64,000 nucleotides of DNA from Diadema setosum (taxonomy: Eukaryota > Echinodermata > Echinoidea > Diadematoida > Diadematidae): the NCBI GenBank assembly GCA_033980235.1, contig CM067079.1:24918658-24982657 (forward strand). Reading direction: 5' to 3'. A model generated the notes under the pieces. The model was not told where the DNA came from. It saw nothing but the letters and a program-made list of their open reading frames with translations, and did not search any database. This document shows, piece after piece, positions 45,056 to 58,213 of the stretch. The translations under genes and the position numbers were made by a program. Each line of letters opens with the position of its first letter. The stretch's first letter is position 1.

Positions 45056-47199
45056 GAGACCCCACAAAGAGTTGCCAAAGCGTAATATCAACACAGGATC
45101 TTGTAATTTAGAGCTGCAAACACTGCTACTTCCCTGCAGCTAAATACAGCTGCATGAACAAAAATGATGACGCAATCAACTCTGAAATAAAAGTAATCAA
45201 GAGTTTTAGCTAACATCAACTGATATATCCACAACAGGACATAAATTTCTCATTCATCTATGGCTGCAGCAATCACACAGCAAAACTGATGGCAAGCAAT
45301 ATCACGTCAAATATTACACAGGCAGCTCACAATAATTGAAAAACCAGGACAACAAAAATCACTTGTAGCATTAACATCCACTATCACACACATAAACTAA
45401 AAGCTTGTCCGTGCAGTGCGAGTTGCTTGCGTTGCCTTAATCACACAGAGATTGAAAACTATACCAGTAGTGTATGCTTGTATCCCTTGTCTGGTACATT
45501 TGGCAAACAGGGGTGATTTATGGAGGAGGTTTGGCCAAACAGTTGTCTTAGCATCCCTAGGGGGTAATATGCAAATCATTTGCTTGGAAAAGCAAGGAAA
45601 TAGCACAAAATAATTTGACTGGGAAGACATGGTCAGGTGCACACATGAATGCACCCCTTCATAATTGGCATTATCGCTTAAAAGAATAACTAATTAAGCA
45701 CGTACAACTTAACATAAACAACAAATTATCGAGACAACTCAATTCAACCCACTAGTGTTTTATCACACGTGTTATGTTTCTACAATTACATTTTTTATAC
45801 AATGCTTCAATTTGTATGACAGTAATTAAAAAATGAATTTCCCATCAAAACATCACATACACCTGTGTGAGTGCCACGAGTGTGAAAATTCCTGAAAAAC
45901 TTACGAAAAGCATGATAAACGGTATGAAGTACCATATAGCGAGTTGTTGCAAAGATCAAAACTGACCAAACCATTTAGTATATTGCAAGAAAACTTTTGT
46001 TGTTGTTGTTATAAGCAGTTAACACAGACAGCTGTCACATACAGCTATGCAAGTTAAATTTTGCACAGCACATAATATCTCAAAGCAGCACACCAATCTA
46101 TTGCACTGTGAACTTGCATGTGCACGTTGCTTGATGATTCGACAATTTTTTGCTCAGTGTTCCCCAAATCGTAGGTCAAACACTTAACAGCGGTAGTTAC
46201 TGCACATCTGCGACAGAGTTTGCAGAAATTGCTGAAGAATATGTACACCTCCGCATCAGATATAATTCATTCATAGTCCCGATCTGTGAACATCGGCAAA
46301 AAAAAAACAAAAAAAAAAACAGAAGCTAAATATTGATATACCAAGAAGATAAGCATGCAGGTAGTGAACAAATTATATTGCAAATGTGACAAAAAATATG
46401 ACTTATTACACAACACAGCGAGGTATATGCAATCATTAAGTTGCCCAGCTATGGGTTTATACGGGTTACGGTCACAAAAATTAAGACTGACCATACTAAT
46501 GAATAAACCGAAGATGGTAAAGAAGACCATGGCAGATGACATTTAAGTTCCACATAGATAAATACAGTTTACAGAGTTTGTAAGCAAAAATAAACAGCAC
46601 AGCAGCAGCAAATCCCAGTCAGATTGAAATAAATATCATTTCTTGGCCCCAAATAATACAGATGTAATAATTTGTAATGATGACTTTGATTGTATCAGTC
46701 AAGGTATAGCTGACTGAATATGACATAGTTTCAAACTTCCTGTTACTTTCTCTATGATACGAGGCCCAAATTTAACAGTAACCACAATATTCTCAATGCT
46801 TGAGGTAAATGCCAAAAATGTTACAATGTTATAATGTCTTCTGGTAGTATTTCAGAGTTAAAAGAAAGAAGAAGAAATGAATTGAACAACCAACACATTC
46901 TGGGTAGTATGGATATGGTGGGCATAGTTGCAGAAATTTTGCAAATAACATGAGAATTACACACAAACAAGCAGCTGCAAAGAACGAAGGAGCATGCGGT
47001 GTCCTGTACAAAAACCACACACACTCACGAGCCACACACGTCCATAGTACCGATACAAGATCAACTCCTTTGGGAGGGCACACAAAACACACAGCAACAA
47101 ACTTGTCGTGTACAGGGAAAAAGGTTTTGCACTGTCTCACAGAGCAGACATTTTGTCCTTGATGGGTGAGAGATGTGCACATTATACATTAAATGCTAC

Positions 47200-47205
47200 T
47201 TTATT
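47200..47205 (-). promoter_or_regulatory. Candidate PEX1 poly(A) signal
   Basis: A minus-strand AATAAA lies about 525 bases past the PEX1 stop codon. It would give a 3' UTR that includes the large palindrome at 47600-47678. No transcript evidence is available here. Confidence 0.35.
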
Positions 47206-47599
47206 CACGCACAAAACTCTCCCACTTGCTACCTATGTAATAGTGTCCTGCATCGTTTCTGTTTCCTATATCACTGCTTGGTGTAGAAGGCCTGTGTCTT
47301 CTAGATAACATTAACTTCTGCCCCAATTCCTTGTGGTATGAACGCTGAAATCCTATCCCATTGTCATTCAATGGGATTCTTCGGAGCAGATGACAAATTC
47401 CTGAATGAGACAGGCCATCTTTTCGGTTTCCACCAAGCAAGCTGACCAATCCATACAGAAATGGCTGACCATCTTAATCTCACCACAATCTTCGTCACGC
47501 TTTGATTCCAAAACCCTTCCACTTTGCAGCACGCTAAACACTGACAGGCTGAGGTCCATGTCCACTCTCGGATTAGCCAATGTGATACACATTACCACT

Positions 47600-47678
47600 T
47601 CGTCGGTTGCCCGTGCATTGGCCGCTAACGCAATACAATTTGTATTGCGTTAGCGGCCAATGCACGGGCACCCGACGA
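47600..47678. repeat. Near-perfect 39-bp palindrome in the PEX1 3' flank
   Basis: Arms 47600-47638 and 47640-47678 are reverse complements with one mismatch (at 47607/47672) and a single central base at 47639. The inner core is ccgctaacgcaatacaa and its complement. It lies 53 bases downstream of the PEX1 stop codon, so it is probably in the 3' UTR. Confidence 0.95.
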
Positions 47679-47730
47679 CTTGTAGTCCTTCGGGGAGAGT
47701 CTTTACATCTGGAAGTCCGCAAAAAGGTCT

Positions 47731-47815
47731 CTAGGCCAGGGTCACCTTCTGCGAAGTCTTCAGGGACTGGTTCTGAGGGAAGTCCCCGCCCCTTGACTTC
47801 ACAAAGGATTCATAT
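47731..47815 (-). CDS. PEX1: PEX1 terminal coding exon
   Basis: After a CTGCAG acceptor the exon encodes [16 protein letters not shown] and ends SQKVTLA before TAG (plus-strand cta at 47731-47733). The terminal QKVTLA agrees with my memory of the vertebrate protein, which fixes the end of the gene. Confidence 0.95.
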
Positions 47816-50800
47816 CTGCAGACAGGACATGAAAACGCATGGCATCACAATATGCAACATTTCACGTGAAAGTACCAAAGAACAAAACTTGACTGGATAG
47901 TGTGATATCTTACAGTGTTCCTCATGTGAGAGTATGTTTAGGGTGTTTGTTGACAATGATTATGTTGACATGACTGGCTGAGAGTCAACATGGCAACCTT
48001 TTAGCCAACAAAGCAAAGAGTAACTGATTACCTGTCATTTATTAATGGCGAGCCATGAGTAGCTTGCTCTTTATGAACTATGAGTGGACATCTTTGCAGA
48101 ATACGATTTGTGAAATACTAGAGATAATTAAATACTGAGAATCCATGTTACCACTTCATACAACAAATGATAGTTACCATGCAATGGGATGGCTGTGCAA
48201 TTTGTCAGAAGTATTCCCTACTAAGATTTTTTAGATACCATGGAAACATGCCTGAAAGTTTTGCCTTACAATAACCTAGTTTAAAGAGACAAAATATTTA
48301 CACACTCTTTAACAAATAAAACCATGGATATTTTTTTTCAAAGATAAGTTGTATGTAGGGTTTTCTGTCCCTTCAAAATATTCTCCAATTTTCTCCTTTT
48401 GCCCTGGTAAAGTGTTTGTTTATAGTTATTGTTGTTAAAGCATAAATCCTACAATCATTTTCACAAAAATGCCTTATTATCTGCATCAATTGCCATCATC
48501 CTTTTCATTAATCAAACTTAATGTAAAACTCATTACCATCTTGATCATTGTCACTGCCTGTATCAAAATCAGCACCATCATCTTCATCATCATCACCATT
48601 ACCATCACCATCATGATCATGATCTTCATCATCACCGCCACCGCCGCCGCCACCACCACCACCATCACCATCACCATCACCATCACCATCACCATCACCA
48701 TCACCATCACCATCATCATCACCCTCACCATCACCATCACCATCACCATCACCATCACCATCACCATCACCATCACTGTCTTTAATCATCATCTTACATG
48801 GATTGGTATCTCTGCCTCTCTGAGGCCGTGACCGAAGGCCTCATGCCCTGGGCTGCTCGCAGCAGGTGGGCCTGACTGACTCGGATGACCGACGTCTCAT
48901 CATTCACTCCTCCGTCCAACTGACCACCCTGAGTTGGAGGAAAATACCAAACATTCCATCAGCTGCATTTCCCAAATATCTAGTGATCAAAGTTTTTCCA
49001 CAACTAGTACACTGGCCAAAGATTACATACATTTTTATGATTGAAGTTTGAAAGGAATGTTTATAAATAGTTCGGCATAATCTGTCAGTCCAACTCAAAG
49101 CACAATCTTAATGTATCTTTATTCAAATAACACTGGATGACATTGCATGGATCGTCATATACAGTATGCATGTACGTCAACAGTCAGTCTAGGCATATTA
49201 CAAGAAACCAAAACCCTTATATATATGTGGATTGAATGAAAGCCGCAATATCAGTGAATGCATCAGTAAAAGCTTGAGGAATATCGGACAATCAATTTAA
49301 AAGTGATGATTTTTTTCGGTGTGGTCATCGCTTGACAAGGAGACTGAATACACTTCAAGATCTCAATGTGGACAGCAATATACAGAAAATATAAAGAACT
49401 AGATATATCGCTACAGCTACTGAAATGCCTCCGCCATAATGCATGGTTCTCCTAATAGGTCTATAGTACAATGTCTTGACAATGTGTTGATGACAGTTTC
49501 ACACAATTGGCAAAATATTAAAATGACAGGTTTGACACAAATGTGCTGAATGTTCACTTTCCTAGAACTAGGTTCAATTGGATGAATGATTAAAATGTCA
49601 GAGTGCAGATATTTGGGGAAGTGATGATTTTTACTTGACTTTTGACCCTTTTATAAGTTTATGCATTGAGTAATTTTCAAGGTATTGAGAAAAAGTATAA
49701 TTCAGTATCAAATGGGAAAATAGCATTATCTAAACCTGGCCTTTGACCTTTGACCTCACAGTTCCAAAGAGAATCACTGTTAGGTTGAACATGCATAAAT
49801 ATGTAAGTTTCATGATGATACCTTGAGTTACTTTTGAGATATGGAGGAAAAAGTGCAATTTAGCACTTTCACTTGACCTTTTACCTTTTGACCTTTGACC
49901 TTTTGGCAAGAAACTTCCCCAAAAATATATATTGGCTAATACATGCCATATATCAAGTTTAAAAAAAAAAACCCTTCAGGCATATTGCATTTTAAGGAAA
50001 GTAGTGATATTTTGAGGAGTTGGCCTTGACCTTTGACCCCCTTGACCTTTGACCCATGACCCCCAACTTCCCTAGATAATCACTGCCCATCGGTACAAGC
50101 ATATATACTAAGTTCCATGAAGATACCTTGAACCATTTGCGAGATATGGAGAAAAACATGAAATTTCAATTTTTTTTTCACAAAATAACCTGTGACCTTT
50201 GACCTTTGACCCTGTGACCCTAAAATCCACACAAAGTATTATCCCCCAAGGATATACCCTAATACCAAGTTAGATGTAAAACCATCACACGGTTCTTGAG
50301 ATATCAACAAAAACAAAACGGGACGGACGGACGGACGGACGGACGGACGGACGACCCGAAAACATAATGCCTCCGGCCACTTCGTTGCGGAGGCATAAAA
50401 AGTCGATACATTTTCACTTTTCTAGCACAATGAAGGGCACATGTAAGTAAATTGAATTTGACCAAGCAGTTGTCCCTGAATCAAACAGCCAAACATGGCA
50501 GGCAAGAAACAATCAGTTACAACATTCTCAAACTTACTGTGTGATCACCATTCAATTTCCTCAGGTAATTCTCCACAATCACCTCCACCTAGATATAACG
50601 AGAACAATTAGAAATGATTTGTAATGATGTATCTACAACCTTCAGGTACTTTTCACCAATACATGCACATTCCTGGTATTTAAGATCACAAGAAATGTCC
50701 ATCATCTCATCAGTGATAAATGACATGATCGTACCCCCCCTCTCAAAAAAACATACAAAAAACAAAGGAAAACAAAACAAAACACACAAACTTGAAATGT

Positions 50801-53800
50801 GATTTCAAAAATATTCAGAACTTGATGCCCAACTATGAGAAAAAAATACAGTATATGACAATTTATAATACAAGAATTCTTGAAGGGGAAAAAGAGAGAA
50901 TATCCAGCAAAAAAACAAAAAATGACAAAATTTACTTTACATAACAATACTACCAAATCCTTTGGAGCCATATTATCAAGCATTAGCATAACATGACAAG
51001 TATCTCCTAAATTTAGTGCGCATGGTTTAATATAGAGTACTGTACTAGCTGAAATTTTCACGTACAGATATTTTCGCGAATTGCTACTTGGAGGACATTT
51101 GCGCGTGTTGTTAATTTCGCGGTTGCGACGGTCTAACTGAGCGTAACTATTTGCGCGTTGATATTTTCGCGTGTTGTTATTTTCGCGGTTCATAGGCGAT
51201 TCGCGAAATTCGTGAAAATAAAACCACCACGAAAATTTCAGCTCGTACAGTATATTACAATGTACGGATCATCTACAGTAAAGAGGGTACAAACTTCATT
51301 CACATTGCAAAGTTTAAAGGGATAGTATAGTTTTGGTTGAGACCTAATTTCAGGTTTTTAACATTTTTTGGTGAGATAATGAGAAACCTCTTATGAAATA
51401 TGAAAGAGCATGTAATTCTATGAGGAATTCAAAGTTTATTTGATGAAAATTGGTTTTGAAATGGCTGATATATCCAAAAACAAGCAATTCTAATAAAGTG
51501 TGGGACCCACACTTTATTACGATTGCTTTGTTTTACTTTGTTTTTGGATGTTTCAGTCATTCCAAACCCGATTTTCATCAAATAAACTTTGAATTCCTCT
51601 TAAAATGGTATGCTCTGTACTATATCATAAGTGTTTTCTTGGTATCTCGCAAAAAGTTAAAAGCCCAATTCTCATCTCCACCAATACTGTACCATCCCTT
51701 TAAATCATTAACATATTTGTGCTTCTCCCGTCTTGAGCATTTTTATGACAAAATAATACAGCAAAACAAAACAAAAGAAAACACTGAGTTCACAATTATT
51801 ACCTCACTGCCAATCATTTCTTTAGTCTCAGGGGTGGGGTCCACCACCCCGTCCCTCAGGCTTGGCATGAAGACTACACGCTGTTGAGTTGGTGGGATCG
51901 GTGGGGAAGGGAGCTGGGGCTGAGGGGTGGGATGGGAACGCCCAGTTGGCTGAGAGGGGGTGTGGCCGGCTGGAGGCATGCTCGCATCCCCCATGGCGCT
52001 ACCCTCGGGTGGGGATGGTGTTTCGTTTTCAGTTGACTCTGAGTCTGTTAGAACAGGACAACATAAGATTGTAAAGACATATGAAATGGATAAGTTAATT
52101 GAAAGATAAGTTTGCAGTCTCAAATCTACATGTTACTTTACATTTTTTTTTCCAATAAAAAAGTTAATAAATTATCATATACAGCATATATTTGGCGAGT
52201 CTAATGTTTTGTGAATCGGGACTACCCTACAATTTCGTGATCTTTGAGTACAAAGTAATGAAAATTCCTGATGGGATCACAGTCAATATTTTTGTGTGTT
52301 TCAAAATTCGTGAATAGCACCAGACCCCCCAAATTTGTGAAAATAAAAACTTTGTGAAATATGGCATTTACAGTAGCTCTCTCGCAAACACTTTTATAAT
52401 GGCTTGAATATAAAAGTAAAAGCTTAAAAGGTTATTAGTAATCCTAACTGGTAATCAGAACATCATTCCATGACCAATCTGAATCTCCCTGTAAAGTCCA
52501 CAATTACTAACTCTTGCTATGTTTGGGCACCTTCTTCGAGCAATTTCAGAACTACGTTCTAACTTCAAGAATCATATTTCCAACAAGACAGGCAGGGCAC
52601 ATCCATTCTTCCATCAGTATTTCACATCACTTGCCTTCTCTCATGAGTTCGGTCAGTAGAAGTCTGGACATGGCCCCTGCAGATGCCGGATTCCCGTTGA
52701 GGTCCGCGTTGGTCAGCCCCCTGGGCAGGTCCAGTCTGAGGTGAGACGGGTCCATGTACCTCCAGACCACGCCATCGTCACGGTCAGTCCCGCCGTTCTC
52801 GATGTCGCCCTCATCATCGAGGTCATCCTCCACTGCCGTAAGCTTCATGGAGGTGGCCAGGGCCCGCTCGGCCTCGGACAGACTGGCCAGGCGCTGGTTG
52901 ATGTTGCTCTCCTCCAAGTACTGGCCGTACTCGCTCTCGGACACCGACTCCAGGAAGGTCAGCTTCCACTCGTTCGCGTCCATGCTCCGCCTCTTGAGGG
53001 CGCTAAGCTGGGGCAGGCCCTCCGTGGAGTCGCGCCGCTCGCTCTGCATCAGCGTGCCGTGGATGGCCTCCAGCTGCGCGTTGTAGAGCAGCGCCTTCAG
53101 GTCGGCCCCGGTGAAGTGGTCCAGGCGCTGGGCCACCTGGACCAGGTCCACGTCACCCCCGAGGGTCATCTTTCGGGCCAGGGCCTGCAGAATCTCAACT
53201 CTCTCATTCTGTCAAACAAATGATGATAAACAGTAGAAACTAAAGCTCTCCTCAAAATCTGATGAAGACATTTTGCAGTCATGTCAGCACTTGTTTCAAG
53301 CAAATTAGAACCGTTTTATCTTTCTTCTCTAATGTACACAACCAATGATAGCAAATAAGATTTTCATAAACTTCTGTAACAACTCTTGGAAGTAATGAGT
53401 TGAATTTATCACTCAAAAACATGCACAGCATTCATCTTGATGAACTTTACTTGTTATTCTTGTGTCACCATCTGGCTATGATTTGAACATATGATCTTTG
53501 ACTTTATGATCCCAAATCTTCACAGTTTGATCTTTTTATGACCATACTTCCATTTCTGAGTTTCCAAGAGATGCTACATCCGAATTTTCTAATTCTTCAG
53601 CTAACTTGCTAAGTTACATGAGATAATGATGCAAAGACAAAAAAAAACACAAACAAACTGTAATCATCATGTCACTGACACTATTCGTGGCTACAGCAAA
53701 ATGTAGTAAAATAACACTGATAGTAGATATGATAATGTCTGAGTATGAATACTTTTACAACTAAAATGGTCAATGGTATGACCGTGATTGACTTACAGCA

Positions 53801-56800
53801 GTCGGAATGGGGCAGTAAAGGCACTTGTCCAGTCGTCCAGGCCGGAGGAGGGCGGGGTCGATCATGTCCGGACGGCTGGTGGCACCAATCACGTACACTC
53901 CTGGAAGAATCATGTATGAACAGTACATCGTCACAAGACAGTTCACATTTTGACTCAAACAGTTAAAGGAGAAATGGCCCCAAGGAGAGCATCTAAAAAT
54001 AAACAAACAAACAAACAAACAAACAAAAAACAAAAAAAACAACATCAAAGCAACAAAAATGAACAAAATCAGACTAATACTAGAATTTATGAAAAATACA
54101 GCAGTATGGCCATGGGATCTACTTGTTGTGCCCATGTAGGATGACTTCATAAACATTTTGAATGGCTAATGATTGAGAACAGCTGATTATGTCTGATTTG
54201 TGGAAACAGTGTCCTTGTTCTCACCGTCCAGTCCCTCCACACCGTCGAGCTGGGTCAAGAGTTGATTGACCACTCTGTCAGTGACCCCTGTGCTGTCATG
54301 ACCTCTCCTGTGGGCAGAAATGGGATCAAAATATACATACATAACATAACACTCTACTTGTAATAAAACATAGCAATCTAATTTGGGAGAAGGAGGGGAA
54401 GACGCAGAATAATATACAGTTGAACCTCTCGTATCCGGACAAGTCGGGACCGGGGCTCATCCGGATAAGGGATTTGGCCGGATACGGGAGACTCAATGCT
54501 TTATACATGTACATATACATACACATGTACTGATGTAGCCCATTGTAGTACCACATGTAGTAATGTGTATACTGCAACCTTTTCATTGTTACACTCAGTA
54601 ACAGACCCCAAAATAGAGGTTCGTGTTTGCAAGAATGAAATCATTTTCTTTTATAAATTCTTGGGATGATTTACCTAAATAATTATTAAGAAATGTATCA
54701 AGTACACTGTATATGTAATTCATGTGTGTTTGTGTAGGAGTTCTCAAGGAGTTGGAAATCCCCCTTTCCTCCCATAATTCTTGAAAAAAGATAAAAAAAT
54801 CACGGCGAGATTGCGTCCAAATAATAGAGAGATCCGGATAAAGGGAGGCCGGATAATAGAGGTTCAACTGTAGTTTCTACAGTGTACTCCCACAATGATG
54901 AAGCCCATAGAACAGTCAGTTTTCTTTTGTTATAAGGAAATTTCATTATATTTCAACAGTATAATGTATAAAGATATGAGATGATAATGTTAGGACGTGA
55001 TTTATTATTTTGTCATAATAAAAATTTCTGTTACCAGGTTCATTATATAACAGGAATGCCGTGCACAACAAAACTGAACTAAGACTCATTCAAAATTGAA
55101 CTGAAATAAACAGTAAATATCATTTTGTATTCCATGAATCTATTGTCTCATCAAGGGCTGAAAACCATAACAAATGGAACCAATGAAACGACCACACAGA
55201 AAACTACTTCCTGTGTTAAGTTCAATCAATTTAGTGTGCAGTCAAAGTAACATGAAGGGGGGAATATTGTGTAATCGATCCTGATTTTTCGTTCCCTCTA
55301 TCCCATCAACACAACCATCACAACCACCACCACCATCACTGCCATCATTATATCAGCAAGCTCATTCTTACATCCACCCCCACCATCACAACCAACGTCA
55401 CTTGTCCACTTCCATTATCACCAAAATCATCATCATCACCACTACTATCACCAACATCCTCAATGTAACCACCATTACAATCCTGTACAGTACAGTCCTG
55501 TGCAGCACCAAATGTGAGCAGAACATGCGCTTTAGTGCGCGTAAGCAAAGCTAAAATATGTGCAGTTTGAACTCCAAGTTCATTGACCTTATCTGAAAAA
55601 AAAAAAACCAAAATCTTCAAAAATTCATAAAAATTCCTGGATCACTACCAAAATCTAATCATCTGTTCCTTGTGTCGTTATCAACTTTTCCTGTTAAGTT
55701 TCATCCCAATCCGTTCATAACTTTTCAAGTTATTTTGCACACAGACAAACAAACAAACAATCAAACAAACAAACACAGATGAAAACATAACCAACTTCCT
55801 TGGTGGAGGTAACATTATCTATCACAATCCAGAGCTCAGAGGCAAGACCTATTCTCTTTGCTACTCACCTTGGTGCCAGGGAGTCAAACTCGTCAAAGAA
55901 GAGGATGCAAGGCTTGGCACTCACTGCTCTCGTGAAGAGATCCCGCACAGCCTGCTCGCTGGCACCAATGTACTTACTCAGCAGCTCAGGTCCCTGCAAG
56001 ACAAGACATACAAATGCTTTCCACTTTAACTCGTTGAAGACTAGTCCCGAGTATACTTGGGCACTTGTCTGTGGCAAATGTGTGTTAAAGCAATATCAGT
56101 TCGTCCTCGATGGGTTAAAAAATAAAGGAATCAAAAATGATGTCCCTAGCGATACAGAGGAGCAGAAAGACTACATGCAAATTCATGAAAAGTCTCATAT
56201 TTGCATCTGTTCCCTTTTGCCATTAATAGGGTACATAGCTTGACTGTAAAGTTGGCAGAGAGAGGGATCACCTCATTTCACACAAGGAGAAATACTCAAC
56301 TGTGTCCCCTACAAAACTAATGTCTCCAGTGAGTATATCGTTTAAAATGAAAGAGTAACGTTAGTCCCATGTATATATACCTGAGTAGGTAACACATTAC
56401 ACACACGGACTTGCAAAAAACCACGAATCTTTCTCTCACAAAATATATTCAGAAAATAACAAAGAAAGAAAGAAAAAGATGCTTATACTGTATTTTCCGT
56501 ACCTTTCAAGTTACAAGAGTAGATGGGAGAGCTATGGCTAACTCACCTTGATGCTGATGAAGTTCAGACCACACTCCTTGGCCACAACGCTGCCCAGGAG
56601 GGTCTTACCGGTACCAGGGGGCCCGTAGAGGAGGAGGCCTGACCGTAGACGCAGTGGGCAGTTGGCAAACAGCTCAGGGTACTGTGTGAGAGAGGAAAAA
56701 AAAAAAGAATATAAAAATGAAATATATGTTTCAACTGCATGCAGACATTCTGAAGATTTCTGGGTGCAGAATAATCTCTTAAGATACAGAATAGAGACAC

Positions 56801-58032
56801 AGGGAGCAGCTTGCCAACAACTGTGGGCACTAAACAACAAACATTTCTATAAAACCAAAAACATTCACAGCATGAAACTTTTTTGCAATTTGCCACTGGC
56901 ATTCATTGCATTGTGTAGAGGAAAACTTTGGTGTGTATTAACTTTTTTGCGAATCTTGGCTCCTATGGAAATTTGTAAAAGTTTCACATGCACGCACACA
57001 CACACACACACACACACATATTTCTCGTTTCACACTATAATTATTTCAATCATTCATGGATGAACCATCGACTTCTTGAAATATATGGACTGATGGAGCG
57101 ATGGAACACAATTTTTATCAAAACTGATGGCTTTACTCTTCACAGGAAGATGAAACTTGGTGAAAAATTGACATTGCATATTGCACTGAAGTAACAAAGA
57201 CTTTGAAAGAACAGAAAATAAGAAAAAAAAATTTGAGTACATTTGGACAATAATGCTGCAAATTGTAAAAGTCTGAATGTTGCAAGTCATCAAGTGCAAA
57301 GTTACCTTGAAATTAATCACCTTTGTCATCCGACTCTGACCATGACATGTGCAATGCTTCGAAGGTGTTTATTGTATGAAATTCACATTTCAGTTTCATA
57401 ATATTCAGTTTCATATTGCCTCAAGACTCGATCATTCCTACACTTTGCGCGGGAAGTGTCCCGGATATTACGTCACCACGCATCCTTGAAGACAAAGGAA
57501 GTCACTTCACCACATGATGCAAATAGAAACCATATTAATTCTCTTTTGTACAACTCTCTTATGCAAGGACTTATATTTATATGCCAAGCCAAGTGCCTGC
57601 CATGTGACGAATATATTTCTCATTTGTCTCACAACATTTACCACAATAACTTTCCCTATGTGTGTCTTACTTCACTCACACAAATATTTGCTCATCTGAT
57701 TTCTTTGATTTCACAGATTTCATCTGAAACCACTTACTCCGCAAGACGGATGTGGTTAACAATATTGTCGTTCAGAATAGCTAGTCTTATGATCGGATGT
57801 ATGATTCAGCTGACTACAAAAGCTGATGACATTCATCAAAGTCGCAATGATGAAATAGCCATACTTTCGTCTTTCATTCATATCAGTTGCATTTGTCTCT
57901 GCCTAACACAATCAAATGTACACCTATATCATTCTTGTTACAGTTTACATGTGTTTAAAACACAAGGCACTGCAGGATCCTGATGTTTTCTAAAGCAAAG
58001 TCAATTCCAAAGCATCACAAACACACAAACAG

Positions 58033-58075
<43 letters not shown>

Positions 58076-58182
58076 TTAGTTGTTTGTCAATCTTTTATTT
58101 TTCTATTTTTTTTTCATATAAACAATATACAAATTAGTTTACTACAAAATAATACCAGTTACAAAATAATACAAATAATACA

Positions 58183-58213
<31 letters not shown>

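Larger units (their letters stand above)
37582..47199. other. Intergenic between RPP38 and PEX1
   Basis: No third gene is found here. Recognised contents are the miniature elements at 37955, 38131, 38344, 42121 and 43567, the SINE at 44701, C runs at 39078-39103, 40121-40131 and 41472-41486, and short palindromes at 38748 and 38990. The rest is AT-rich with many chance short frames. Confidence 0.5.

Noticed and set aside
48469..48831. Long frames of repeated T/I, M/V and D/G on both strands
   Set aside because: They read the CATCAC hexanucleotide repeat in a PEX1 intron.
52741..53223. 160-codon plus-strand frame opposite the long PEX1 exon
   Set aside because: It is an antisense shadow of a GC-rich coding exon. 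The minus-strand frame carries the AAA lid signature.
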